This document shows positions 23,793 to 33,820 of a DNA stretch of 64,000 nt, piece after piece. The stretch comes from Diphasiastrum complanatum. Its lineage: Eukaryota > Streptophyta > Lycopodiopsida > Lycopodiales > Lycopodiaceae. The notes beneath the pieces were generated by a model. It was not told the origin of the DNA. It was given only the letters and a program-made list of their open reading frames with translations, and made no database searches. Position 1 is the first letter of the stretch. Every line of letters begins with the position of its first letter. Location: contig CM055097.1 of NCBI GenBank assembly GCA_029204225.1, forward strand, positions 10,486,230 through 10,550,229. The letters are read 5' to 3'. The position numbers and the translations under genes were made by a program.

Positions 23793-24646
23793 ATACTTTC
23801 CTCCTTAATGAGCTTGCCATTGCCATCAAGCCCAACACATGCGATCGCATCGCCGCCGGACCCCTGCTTTGTAAATTTGCCTACGCACTCCTTGAACAGA
23901 AGGTTCGGGGTTTTAACCGTGCTCACATCCACTCCACCACCATTCCACACACTAATCTTGTTCCACCTTCCGTCCCATCCACCTCCGCTCATCCCGCTGT
24001 TATAGACACAACGACCAAACGTATGCATGGCACTGCCTCACCTTCAGCTAGCCCTCCTACCACACGACAACGTACCACACCATCACGTCCTACATCAGCT
24101 TCTTCCACAACCACTACTTCTGCTTACGCACAACCATCCACCATTGCCACTACTTCTGCTCCTATCGCTCCCATCCCTCCCCCTTCCACATCCACTCTCG
24201 CATCTTCCACTCCTACCATCACCATCGATTCTTCCATACCTCTTGCATCCGCTTCCACTCCACTTCTCCACATAAACCCTCTTGATTCGCAGATCTCTAC
24301 CGACACACTCAACTGGATGAATCTAGTTAACCTCTCTTCATCCCTAAAAGGCTCCTCACCCCCTTTGTCTCCCTCCAATCTCGACACCGTCCTTCAGTTT
24401 CCCATCGTTCCTATCATCCCCTCCTTCGAGCGATCAATTCTTACACCTCTCCAAACCACCACCACCCCTCTCACACCTCCCACTTCACCTTTGAAAGCTG
24501 CCGAGGGCGACAAACCGTTTTCTGATGACGCAGGACAAGAAGAGTACGAAGCAATTAGACTTCATGGAGGTAGTTATCGGCTACCACATCCAACAACGAC
24601 ATGTAAAACAGGCACTGTACAGAACTCCATAGTGTCAAGGGACTGA
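23793..24646 (+). pseudogene. Probable N-terminal region of the non-LTR element, Ser/Thr/Pro-rich
   Basis: An open frame of ~285 codons continues from the break in element A; the start is undefined. It begins RRHTFLLNELAIAIKPNTCD and IAAGPLLCKFAYALLEQK, then a long Ser/Thr/Pro/Ala-rich low-complexity stretch (about codons 75-265). GC content and codon style are unlike the AT-rich copia elements but like the non-LTR sequence at 25974-27500 and 30664-32538. It lies where the N-terminus should be if the inversion at 24.65-27.8 kb is undone. No catalytic motif is seen, so the assignment rests on position and composition. Confidence 0.4.
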
Positions 24647-24816
24647 CGCTCTCCCTTGGGAATCCATGTGGAAGAATTAGTCTAAGTGATAGGAAAAACT
24701 ATTAGTGACGTAAGTATGAAAATCTAGTACAGAATTACAGAACAAGAAAACACTTAGTCTATCGGCTAGTAGAGTCTTGTACTACTTATCATGCTATGAA
24801 AATAGCTCTGATACCA
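24647..24816 (-). mobile_element. Copia element D: inverted primer-binding site, leader and first gag codons
   Basis: On the minus strand, TGGTATCAGAGC (24805-24816) directly follows the inner LTR edge. About 140 bp downstream ATG at 24667 opens MDSQGRA. This is like the gag start of element F (MDSQSKA at 54705), after which the similarity stops. The stop of similarity at ~24646 fits one breakpoint of an inversion. Confidence 0.7.
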
Positions 24817-25175
24817 TGTTGGAGAAAGGGAGACGAGAGAATCAGTCGTGTGTGAGAAACGAAAAAAAAAAAAATTAGCTCGAAAGAAAGACAAACACAA
24901 AAAAGAAGAAAATCGAAACACGAACAAAAAACAAAACTCGAACAGAATGTGTTCGTGTGCAGCGGAATGAGCTATATGACTCTTTCCCTAAGTATGACTA
25001 CGCCTATTAGAGAAAACATGGCATTACTGATAGAAATCACTCTGATTTCGTAGCCAAATCTTAATTGAACATGGGAAGAATAACCTTTCACGAATAGTTA
25101 GACAAATTATTTGTCGCAAACGATTCGTGAAGAGAGAGACCGAGCATGATTGATAATCAGTCGTGAATGGTTTGC

Positions 25176-25209
<34 letters not shown>

Positions 25210-25973
25210 ATTACTAAATTGAGTAACTGGAAAAGTCAGACAGAATGAAAACAAACATAGCAATATTGACACAAATCTGAACGCAACACAAAGAGTTGTT
25301 ATTAGATTAAGTATATCAAATATACATGTCAATAATGCGGTAGAGCACAAGATAATAGGGGGCGAAGCCGCGTGCTTTACAAAGCTAATTCAATCTGTAA
25401 AGGAATGAAATCTTATTACTGACAATATAGAATCAATGCACAAGGCATGTACTTTGTCTATCTCTGATCAGCTTCTGTTGTTTGATTTACACATGCTTAT
25501 CTTAATCTCTTTATCAATCGTCCTGTCGAATACGCAAATGGTATTCAATATATATATATACATATTGTTACAGGTGTGCAGATGAAGAAAGTACAAAGTG
25601 GATGTGTTTTCTGTAGGAGATCGTGGGTGGTTGCAATCATTGTCAAGTCTGTTAGCGCAGTTGCATGGGGTGAGCGTGAAGAGGCCGCGACGTCAGCCTT
25701 CGCTGTTGGTGAAGATGCGAAAAATGCGACACTCTGACAAATGTCTTAGGATTTGATTTACAGGGTGCCTTTGGCATTTTGTAAAGCAGTGTCGTCTTTT
25801 TTGCCTGTCACAAATCACGTGTAAAAACACAGTGTTGTGTTTGTCGCCTTTTCTTTGCTTGTGAGGATTTACATGTAAATATGTAGACTGCGCGACAACG
25901 TGAGTAAATATGCAGCATGAATGGAGGCAGATTAAAAATGGGATTTAGGAGAATAGAGGAAATAAATCCAACA
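24817..25973 (-). mobile_element. Copia element D 5' LTR, in inverted orientation
   Basis: The reverse complement begins TGTTGGATTTATTTCC and ends TTTCTCCAACA, matching the LTR at 29442-30663 along its length. It is ~1157 bp because its GA tract (25178-25206) is much shorter than the CT tract of the other copy. A normal LTR pair is in direct orientation, whereas these two face each other. The neighbouring 5 bp (CAACC, 25974-25978) is the complement of GGTTG and nearly matches GGTTC after the right LTR. Confidence 0.85.
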
Positions 25974-27500
25974 CAACCCAATCTGGATGAAGATCCAAGG
26001 TAGCATGCAAAGCATGTACGGCTGTCTCGCAACCGCCAGGGGTAGACTGATGAGGAAATAGGTGGTCATGAAAATTGTCACGAAGCTTAAAACCAAGAGC
26101 CCTAGAAACCAACCTGTATAAAACCTCTCCAACAACAATGGGACGCACACCACCGCCAGACTTATCCAAGGCTATCAAATGAGCAACACCAAGAATACGA
26201 GCTATAGAAAGAGGAATACGCCCACATGCTATGGAAGAGCAAACTTGAAAGAGCAAACCAAACCCGCTAGCAGAATCATCAGGATAGAAACAATCACGAA
26301 GATGTTCAAAAACTATACCAGAAAGACCCCCAGTTCACAGATGAGGGCTGCGTAGAAAACCATTAAAAAAATGAGACTCTAAGAGCTGCAAATCGGAATC
26401 AGGTTCAAAGTCCTCAACAAAAGAAGCAAGACAGTCATTTGTCGGTGGATGAAGAAGCTCCAAAGCTTGAAGGGTGGCAACAAAAAGAGTAGCTGGACTT
26501 GTAGGAGCTAGAGCACGAGAATACTCACCCACTTTCCCAAGTAAAACACAGCGACGCAACCGATGATGAACAAGGGGTATAGAAACACCATCTGAAGTAG
26601 AATCTCGCTGAGCAGCAAGCGCATGATAGCAAAGGAAATGCTCTTCTTGGAGATTTTCCTAATCTCTTGACATAAAGCAACAAATCCTATTGCGAAATTT
26701 CCTGTGACCAGCATCACCACCCCGAGGAGGCAGAGACAAACACCAGAGAGGAAAAAGCAAAAAGGCATGCCAAGCTGCGGTATCAGAAGGGTTGGAAGCC
26801 AAACGAGACAAAGGTAAGGAAAAAAGCTCTCTGGACATCTAAGCGCAAGGCAAAAGATATGTGTGCATAAAGACGAGGACGAGGAAAACCTAAGTGAAAA
26901 GCGGTCAAAATATCAAGGGAGCGAATCCAGGTCCAAGCCGAGTGGCGAAGTGGGAGCAGGATGAGGTGCAAGGTCGACATTGGTTAATGCGAGCTGCTGA
27001 CGAAAAGCAAAGCAAGCGTTTTGATGGCGCAAAAGACCGGCACCTTGCACATAAAGGCAACCACAACCCGCACATGGAACATGGAGGTGAGAAGAGGAAG
27101 AAGGAGAAAGTTGAAAAACTAAAAGAGAGGAAGAAAACTGGTGGCGAAGATGGGGCAAACAATATGGCACCACCTGGCCAGAGGAAACAAGCAAGGAATC
27201 CGCAACATCACAGTGGACTTCACGACGCGCGCATGAAGGGAAAGCACTGGAAGGATGGTCTGAAGGTGAAGCATGTCTCTTTTCTCGACGCCGAGCAAGA
27301 GGATTGAAATCCGGGAGTTGCAAAGGATGAGAAGATTCTTGAGGAACCATATTGACAAGTAAAGATGATCCCAGCTTTAAAACAACACGAGGAATGCATA
27401 GACAAAAGGCAAAATGGAAAGTAGAGACATGAAGACAGGCATGTATTAGATTGTAAGATCCTTGAAGTAGGAACAATCACAGATGATGGAAAGACAACCA
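25974..27500 (-). pseudogene. Non-LTR retrotransposon, middle part: zinc finger and RT N-terminal half
   Basis: Read on the minus strand from ~27476. A Ser/Pro-rich region holds a C-x2-C-x12-H-x3-C finger (CAGCGC ... LLRHQNAC) at about 27012-27074. After several frameshifts and stops comes the RT fingers/palm start: HLIALDKSGGGVRPIVVGEV, LYRLVSRALGFKLRD and LDLHPDWVV. This is non-LTR-type RT, not copia. The frame runs into the copia LTR at 25973 exactly after DWVV. The missing continuation (LQVDVKNAF...) is at 30664 on the opposite strand. The protein is broken by at least three frameshifts. Confidence 0.8.
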
Positions 27501-27870
27501 CATCAGCAGTCTAAGAAAAGTGAGAGCCAGACGCTTAAAGAAAACACCAGTGGCCAAATAGAGGAAGAGCTTTATAGACATACATAGCTGCAGCGCCAGT
27601 CTCAGTCAGCAAGTTTCCTTGATCACTTTGCAGGCTTTTATAAACAAAATAGACAGTTTTTGAGACAAAATCAAGCTCAAGATGCTGTGCCACCTTTGTA
27701 TATCTGCACCCGATCCTAGAATGAAGCAGAGGTTCACTGCCAACCAATTTATGCTGTAGAAATCAACGATCTGCTCTAGAAGAGGCTGTCTTCACAACAA
27801 GTTTTGCCCTCAGTTTGACCTTCAATGCTACCCTTATGGCCCAATTGGATTTGGCCACTTGGAAACCATT
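27501..27870 (-). other. Unidentified open frame near the right inversion breakpoint
   Basis: A 70-codon minus-strand frame (27535-27747) reads RYTKVAQHLELDFVSKTVYF and TETGAAAMYVYKALPLFGHW. I do not recognise it. It lies between the non-LTR element (minus) and the copia RT (plus), so it is either non-LTR leader or filler DNA at the breakpoint. Confidence 0.3.
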
Positions 27871-29432
27871 TAAAAGCATAACACGACACTCCGCCAACCA
27901 GACTCCGATCTCTGGAGAGAGGCTATGGACAGAGAGTATTCCTCTCTGATCAAGAACCAGACATAGTCATTAGTCAAATCTCCTATTGGTTGCAATATCA
28001 TTGATTGCAAATGGATCTTTAAGATCAAATACAATGCCAACGGAGCAATTGATCAAAGGAAGGCAAGACTGGTAGCACGAGGATTCACTCATATCCCCAA
28101 TGTCGACTATAGCGAGACTTTCAGTCCAGTAGTCAAACATTCGTCGATCCGAATGCTCCTATCTTATGATGCAGCTGCCAACCTCGAAGTGCATCAACTT
28201 GATGTACAAACAGCCTATCTGAATGGAGTTATACAAGAAGATATCTACATGATTCGGCCCGAAGGATACGTTCTGGAATGTATGAAGAATCATGTTTGTA
28301 ACCTCCACAAAGCAATGTACGGCTTGAAACAGTCTGCCAGAGCTTGGTTTTAGAGGATCAACACATTGAACAAGGATTCAAACCAAGCATTGCTGATCCA
28401 AGTCAGTGCAGCAATCCTTCATTATCGTCACCTTATATGTGGATGATACGTTGCTGTTCAACAACAATACCATTATGGTCAAGGATTCGAAGTAGATGCT
28501 GTTTTCAGAGTTCGACATGACTGATCTGGGCGAAGCTCACTTCTGTCTGGAAATTCAGATCCACAGAGACAGAACAAGAGGACTGATTTACATCACTCAA
28601 CAAAGGTATCTTCACAATGTTCTTAACAGATACAATCTAAAGAATTGTAAATTAGCTCACTCACCGATGGATCCAGGCTTGCACTTGTCAAAGGACCAAT
28701 GTCCCCAGACTAAGCAGGAAGAGGAACAGATGAGAGAGTATTCTTATCGATCAATACTTGGATCTCTCATGTACGCAATGGTTTGTAAAAGACTAGATAC
28801 CTCTTCTGCAGTAAGCTCACTCAGCCAATATATGGCTAATCCTGACATTACCCATTGGAAGGCTCTCATAAGAGTCATGAGATATATTTGAGCTACCATG
28901 GACCAATGCATCTGCTATGGAGATGTCAGCAACAACAATCTTCATCAGCTCAGTGGTTATTCTGATGCAAGCTGGGGAGGAGATGTAGACAATCATAAGT
29001 CCACATCTAGATTTACATTCTTCTTCAATGACGGTCCTATCTCATGGAATAGTCGTAAGCAAACCTCTATCGCACTTTCTTCTACAAAAGCAGAATACAT
29101 TGCTGCTTCTTAATCTATTAAGAAAGCGTTTTGGTTGAGAAATTTACTATCATATGTTAATCTGTATCAGTACAACCCTACAATTTTATTCTATGATAAT
29201 CAGAGTGCTATTGCCTTATCGGCCAACCCTAGATCTCACTCTAGGAGTAAGCACATTGAAATCAGATATCCCTATATCAAGGGCAAGGTTCTCAACAAAG
29301 AGGTGAGCTTAACGTACTACAGAACGCAGGACATGGTTGCAGATATTTTTACAAAAGCATTAAGTGTTAATGCACACAACAAATTTTGTGCATTGCTCAG
29401 TCTGAAGATCAAGACATTCGTGGATTCAGATT
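27871..29432 (+). pseudogene. Copia element D reverse transcriptase and RNase H
   Basis: Several frames in order. WREAMDREYSSLIKNQT, then WIFKIKYNANGAIDQRKARL, YSETFSPVVKHSSI, HQLDVQTAYLNGVIQ and CNLHKAMYGLKQSARAWF (28153-28353). A frameshifted block carries YVDD, read at about 28436-28448. Frame 28496-28891 has SEFDMTDLGEAHF and YSYRSILGSLMYAMV. The RNase H block at 28898-29434 has GYSDASWGGDVDNHKS, ALSSTKAEY, YDNQSAIALSANP and ADIFTKAL. In-frame stops occur near 27967, 28352, 28889 and 29113. Gag (beyond its first codons), protease and integrase are gone. A polypurine tract AAGGGGGAG follows. Confidence 0.85.
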
Positions 29433-29441
29433 AAGGGGGAG

Positions 29442-30201
29442 TGTTGGATTTATTTCCTCTACTCTCCTAAATCCCATTTTTAATCTGCCTCCATTCATGC
29501 TGCATATTTACTCACGTTGTCGCGCAGTCTGCATATTTACATGTAAATTCTCACAGGCGAAGAAAAGGCGAAAAATGTGACACTGTGTTCTTACACGTGA
29601 TTTGTGACAGACGAAAAAGATGACACTGTCTTACAAAATGTCAAGGCACCTTGTAAATCAAATCCTAAGGCATTCGTCAGAGTGTCGCATTTTTTGCATC
29701 TTCACCAACAACGAAACCTGACGTCGCGGCCTCTTCACGCTCACCCCATGCAACTGCACTAACAGACTTGACAACGATTGCAGCCACCCACGATCTCCTA
29801 CAGACAACACATCCACTTTGTACTTTCTTCATCTGCACACCTGTAACAATATGTATATATATACTGAATACCATTTGCGTATTCGACAGGATGATTGATA
29901 AAGAGATTAAGATAAGCGTGTGTAAATCGAACATCAGTGCTGATCAGAGATAGACAAAGTACATGCCTTGTGCATTGATTCTTTATTGTCAGTAATAAGG
30001 TTTCATTCCTTTACAGATTGAATTAGCTTTGTAAAGCACGCGGCTTTGCCTGCTATTATCTTGTGCTCTACCGCATTATTGACATGTATATTTGATATTC
30101 TTAATCTGATAACAGCTCTTTGTGTTGCATTCAGATCTGTGTCAGTATTGTTATGTTTGTTTTTATTCAGTCTGACTTTTCCAGTTACTCAATTTGGTAA
30201 T

Positions 30202-30300
<99 letters not shown>

Positions 30301-30663
30301 CAAACCATTCGTGACTGATTATCAGTCGTGGTCAGTCTCTTTCTTCGTGAATCGTTCGCGACAGATAATTTGTCTAGCTATTCGCAAAAGGTTATTCTTC
30401 TGATGTTCAATTAACGTTTGGCTACCAAATCAGAGTGGCCACGATTTCTATCACTAATGGCCTGTTCGTCTCTGATAGGCGTAGTCATACTTAGGGAAAG
30501 AGTCATGTAGCTCATTCCGCTGCGCACGAACACTTTCTGTTCGAGTTTTGTTTCTCGTTCGTGTTTCAAGTTTTCTTCTTTTCCGTGTTCATCTTTCTTT
30601 CGAGCTATTTTTTTTTTTAGTTTCTCACACACGACTGATTCTCTCGTTCCTCTTTCTCCAACA
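29442..30663 (+). mobile_element. Copia element D 3' LTR
   Basis: It begins TGTTGGATTT after the polypurine tract AAGGGGGAG and ends CTCCAACA. At ~1222 bp it carries a ~92-bp (CT)n tract at about 30206-30297. It also contains two copies of a GGCGAAAAATG / GACACTG phrase near 29560-29630. Its inverted partner is 24817-25973. GGTTC (30664-30668) after it is the probable target duplication (GGTTG on the other side). Confidence 0.9.
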
Positions 30664-31588
30664 GGTTCTTCTTCAAGTAGATGTTAAAAACGCTTTCAAT
30701 TTTGTTTTCTGAGGGCCTATTTTCCAAGAACTTCGTGTGACTCACGGTCCACTCGCTCAGCTCATCCCGTTGTTCTTTTTATTCCATGGATGTGCCTTTA
30801 TATTTCAGTCATGTTTCTTGCTCAGGTGATGTTTCAATTATCCCCTCTGCTGATGGTATTAGGCAAGGTGATCCCTTGGGTGGTGTTCTTTTTGCTTTGG
30901 CACACTTTCGAGCATTGCGAGCTTCTTCTGCTGCTTTTCCTTCTTGCTTGTTTTCCTCTATTGCTGATGACACGCATATTGTGGGACCTGCTAATGACGT
31001 CTTTCCAGCTTTCCTACCTCTTAGCAGCTTTCAGTTTAGGGCCTCACTGTGAATCCCTCTAAGTGCGTTGCTTGGTGTCCTCAGGGCCTCCTTCTTGAGC
31101 TCCCTTTACCTACAGGTTTCAATACTCCGGCTGATGGAATTCGAGCGCTTGGTAGAGGTTTCTCGGACTTTATTGCTTCCTCTTTGCGGGACACTTTAGA
31201 CGTGCATCTTCGTCACGCTGATCTGCTACCAAAGCTTGGCAATGCTCAAGTTGCTCTAGGGATCTTCACTCAATGCTTCGTTCAACGGCCAAGTTATATT
31301 CTACGGTGTGTTCCTCCCTCTCCTGATATTTTGGCTTTGTTACATGATTTCGATAATACTTTATCAGATATTCTGGGTCGCTTGATGGGTTCAGAATCCT
31401 TCATATTCCCAATGGTCAGTTCGTTAAGCGACAAGTCTCTCTTCCTGCTTCTTCCGGAGGTGTTGGTCTTTCTTGCACAGCTTCTATTGCTCCAATTGCT
31501 TTTCTGAGAAGTTGGGCTCTTGTTGCCTCTGCACTTATCTATGGGTTTCAGCAGGATAACAAGCCCGTTCTTCTTGATTCAGTAGCTC
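30664..31588 (+). pseudogene. Non-LTR retrotransposon: RT C-terminal half
   Basis: After the 5-bp duplication the frame resumes LQVDVKNAFN, which is RT motif A. After an internal stop and a frameshift near 30790 come PLYFSHVSCSGDVSIIP, GIRQGDPLGGVLFALAHFRA (motif B) and SSIADDTHIVGPA (motif C, ADD). The thumb region continues as NPSKCVAWCPQG, ALGRGFSDFIASSL and RHADLLPKLGNAQVAL. Several frameshifts remain to 31590. Catalytic residues are preserved although the frame is broken, so this was once a functional RT. Confidence 0.85.
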
Positions 31589-31590
31589 AT

Positions 31591-32538
31591 GTGGAAACAT
31601 GCATTCTTCCTTTCCGACAACATCTTCATGCGGCCAAGGATCTCATCCCTCCACCTGTGCGAGCTTCTTTGCCTCCCTTTGAGACTTTGCTTAGCCATCA
31701 GCGTGCTCATTTTCAAAAGTATCTTTTGGAGCGCTTCCACTCACATGCTTTCACTCAGCTTCTCAGTGATTCACCTTTCAATGAGACTCGGGCTCGCCTT
31801 CTGTCTTGTGCAGGTGCTTGGCTTGTTGCGCGCCCTATTGTTCCACACTTGCGCCTTTCTTCGGAGTTGTTTGTCACCGCTCTTCGTGTTAGGTTGGGTC
31901 TCCCTCATCCAGTGCTGGCAGGTGTGACAAAATGTTCTTGTGGTCACCCTCTTGATTCTATTGGCACTCATCTCATGCGTTGCCCTTCTGGCGGAGAGCG
32001 CACTGCGACTCATGATTCCATTCGTGACGTATTGGCATCTATTGCACATGAGTGCGGCTTTCATATTGTCCAGGAGCAAACCCACATCTTGCCTGTGTCT
32101 GATTCACAGTCGCCTCGACATCGAGTTGATCTCGTTCTTTCGCGCGACGGAATTCGCACGCTTGGGGATGTTGTTGTTGCTGATCCTTCGCGGCCAGACC
32201 TCCTTCGACGTGCTTCAACTACTCAAGGTGCCCCTGCTTCTCATTCAGCTCAAGATAAAGAGCGAGATTATTCACATCGCACTCCTGGAGAAGACTTTAT
32301 TCCTTTTGCCTTGGAAACATATGGGTGCCTGCATGAGAAATTCGATGATTTTCTATCATCTTGTGCGGGTTTTGCAACGAAGCTCCAAGGACGTGGTGCC
32401 TCACCTTTATCTATCATTGTGGCTTATTATCGTCAACGAGTTCCTATAACTTTACAACGCACTCAGGCACTTGCAATACCTCGACGTACGTGCCATAGTT
32501 GCAGGAACAACTGCTTCACAACTTCCTGCACTACCTAA
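31591..32538 (+). pseudogene. Non-LTR retrotransposon: C-terminal zinc-binding and restriction-like endonuclease region
   Basis: A 315-codon open frame. Residues ~1-110 are an alpha-rich linker. At about codons 115-131 is C-S-C-G-x7-GTHLMRC, a C-x-C-x9-H-x3-C arrangement. About 45 residues later comes RHRVDLVLSRDGIRTLGD, in which an Asp is followed 13 residues on by another Asp. A CCHC cluster followed by R-x-D-x(12-14)-D/E is the layout of the restriction-like endonuclease of R2/NeSL/CRE-type non-LTR elements. Ordinary plant L1 and RTE elements use a different, N-terminal apurinic-type nuclease. The end of the frame is poorly conserved. Assignment is by motif spacing only. Confidence 0.6.
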
Positions 32539-32616
32539 ACTTCCAACTGTCTTAACTAACGACTTACATCAAGCATAAACTTCCAACTGTCTTAACTAAC
32601 TACTTACATTAAACAA
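32537..32616. repeat. Two-copy 40-bp direct repeat at the end of the non-LTR element
   Basis: AAACTTCCAACTGTCTTAAC begins two adjacent copies 40 bp apart, differing at a few sites. It follows the last recognisable codons and may be part of the 3' UTR. No poly-A tail or target duplication was found to define the element end. Confidence 0.7.
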
Positions 32617-33820
32617 GTAGTAAGTTTTATGTAAATACTTTGTGAGATTGTTCTTATGGCCTTTACACTTTCTACTTGCATTGCTTTGTACTCCGATGGG
32701 TTTCCATCTTTTATTAAGAAAAACACGAAGTTTCTTCAAGATTAATTGATTGTTCTTTCTTTGCATATGAAAGCGAAAGCGGAGCTGGAGCTGGAGCTGG
32801 AGCGTATTTTGACCACATTCTGGTTTTTATACCTTCTTCTCGATCATTTTCCTTCAAATCTCGGATTTCTCGTCATAAGATCCGGAAAAGCGGATTTGTT
32901 GCAGGTAGCTAAATAATGTGAACGCAGGTTTTTGGGTGCATTTTTGGCGATCTATTGCGATTTACGCGTAGTGTTTCGTTTTGTTGTTGTGATTGAGGTT
33001 TTCTAAGATCGATGAAGAGTTGGTGTGCTTCTGTTGGTGATGTTGTTTTTGGAGCATCATATGCTATTGTCCGAAGTTTTTAATCTTTAACGTATTCTCT
33101 CCGCTTGTCTGTTTTTCACCGCATTCGTAAGTAGATCGTTTCCCACTTTTGATGGATCATCACATGCTGTTGTCCATATTTTTAAACCTTAAGTTTATTT
33201 TGCATGCTTATCTGGTTTTCAGCCAAAATTTTTAAGTCTATCGGTCTCTGCTTTTGATATCTCGTCACGGACGACCAATTCTTACTTGTGAAGCAGACTA
33301 TCCTAAGTATCCTGGCTAATTCCACTTTTTACGAGCATTTTAGGTATGTAGTTCTATGATGATCATCCGCAGGGATAAGATGTCAGAGAAGAACTACAAG
33401 TTGCCCTATCGTTCTTGTTTTAACATTATCTACGATTATCTAAAATAGGTGTACAATTTGTTTGCTGACGAAAAACTCAAAGACGGCTTGAAGTAATGGT
33501 CTGCGCTTCATCAGGAAGGCTGGACTCCTCCAGTTGATGTTTCTTTGGCATTTTTCTCAGGACTTTCGTTGCACAAAAATCACTAGCTTTTATGTCCACA
33601 AATTAGTGGCTTGTTGATGAAGACCTTATTTCCTCGCCTCGAGGTCTGGAGTTCCATTCCACTCGGCCGCACAAAGGATGTACAACGAAAACGAGATGAA
33701 TTGTTTTATTAAGCTAGCAGTTGGTCGGAAGAAGCAACTATAGAAATGGCTTTACTCTTCTCACTTTGCACAAAGTATTAGGGTTTAACTTTTATCAAAG
33801 TGCAAAAAGTGTATAATAGC
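32617..33820 (+). other. Upstream region of the RTE1-like gene
   Basis: No repeat or coding domain is recognised. A short (GGAGCT)n run lies near 32779-32803. The region probably holds the promoter and 5' UTR, possibly with a UTR intron, but no transcription start can be fixed. Confidence 0.45.

Noticed and set aside
24124-24387. Minus-strand frame opposite the Ser/Thr/Pro-rich region
   Set aside because: It is the mirror of a low-complexity plus-strand frame and has no domain.
30194-30403. Open frames of repeated Ser-Leu or Arg-Glu over GA/CT tracts (also at 18410-18689, 41505-41711 and 44056-44409)
   Set aside because: They are translations of dinucleotide repeats and carry no independent evidence of coding.
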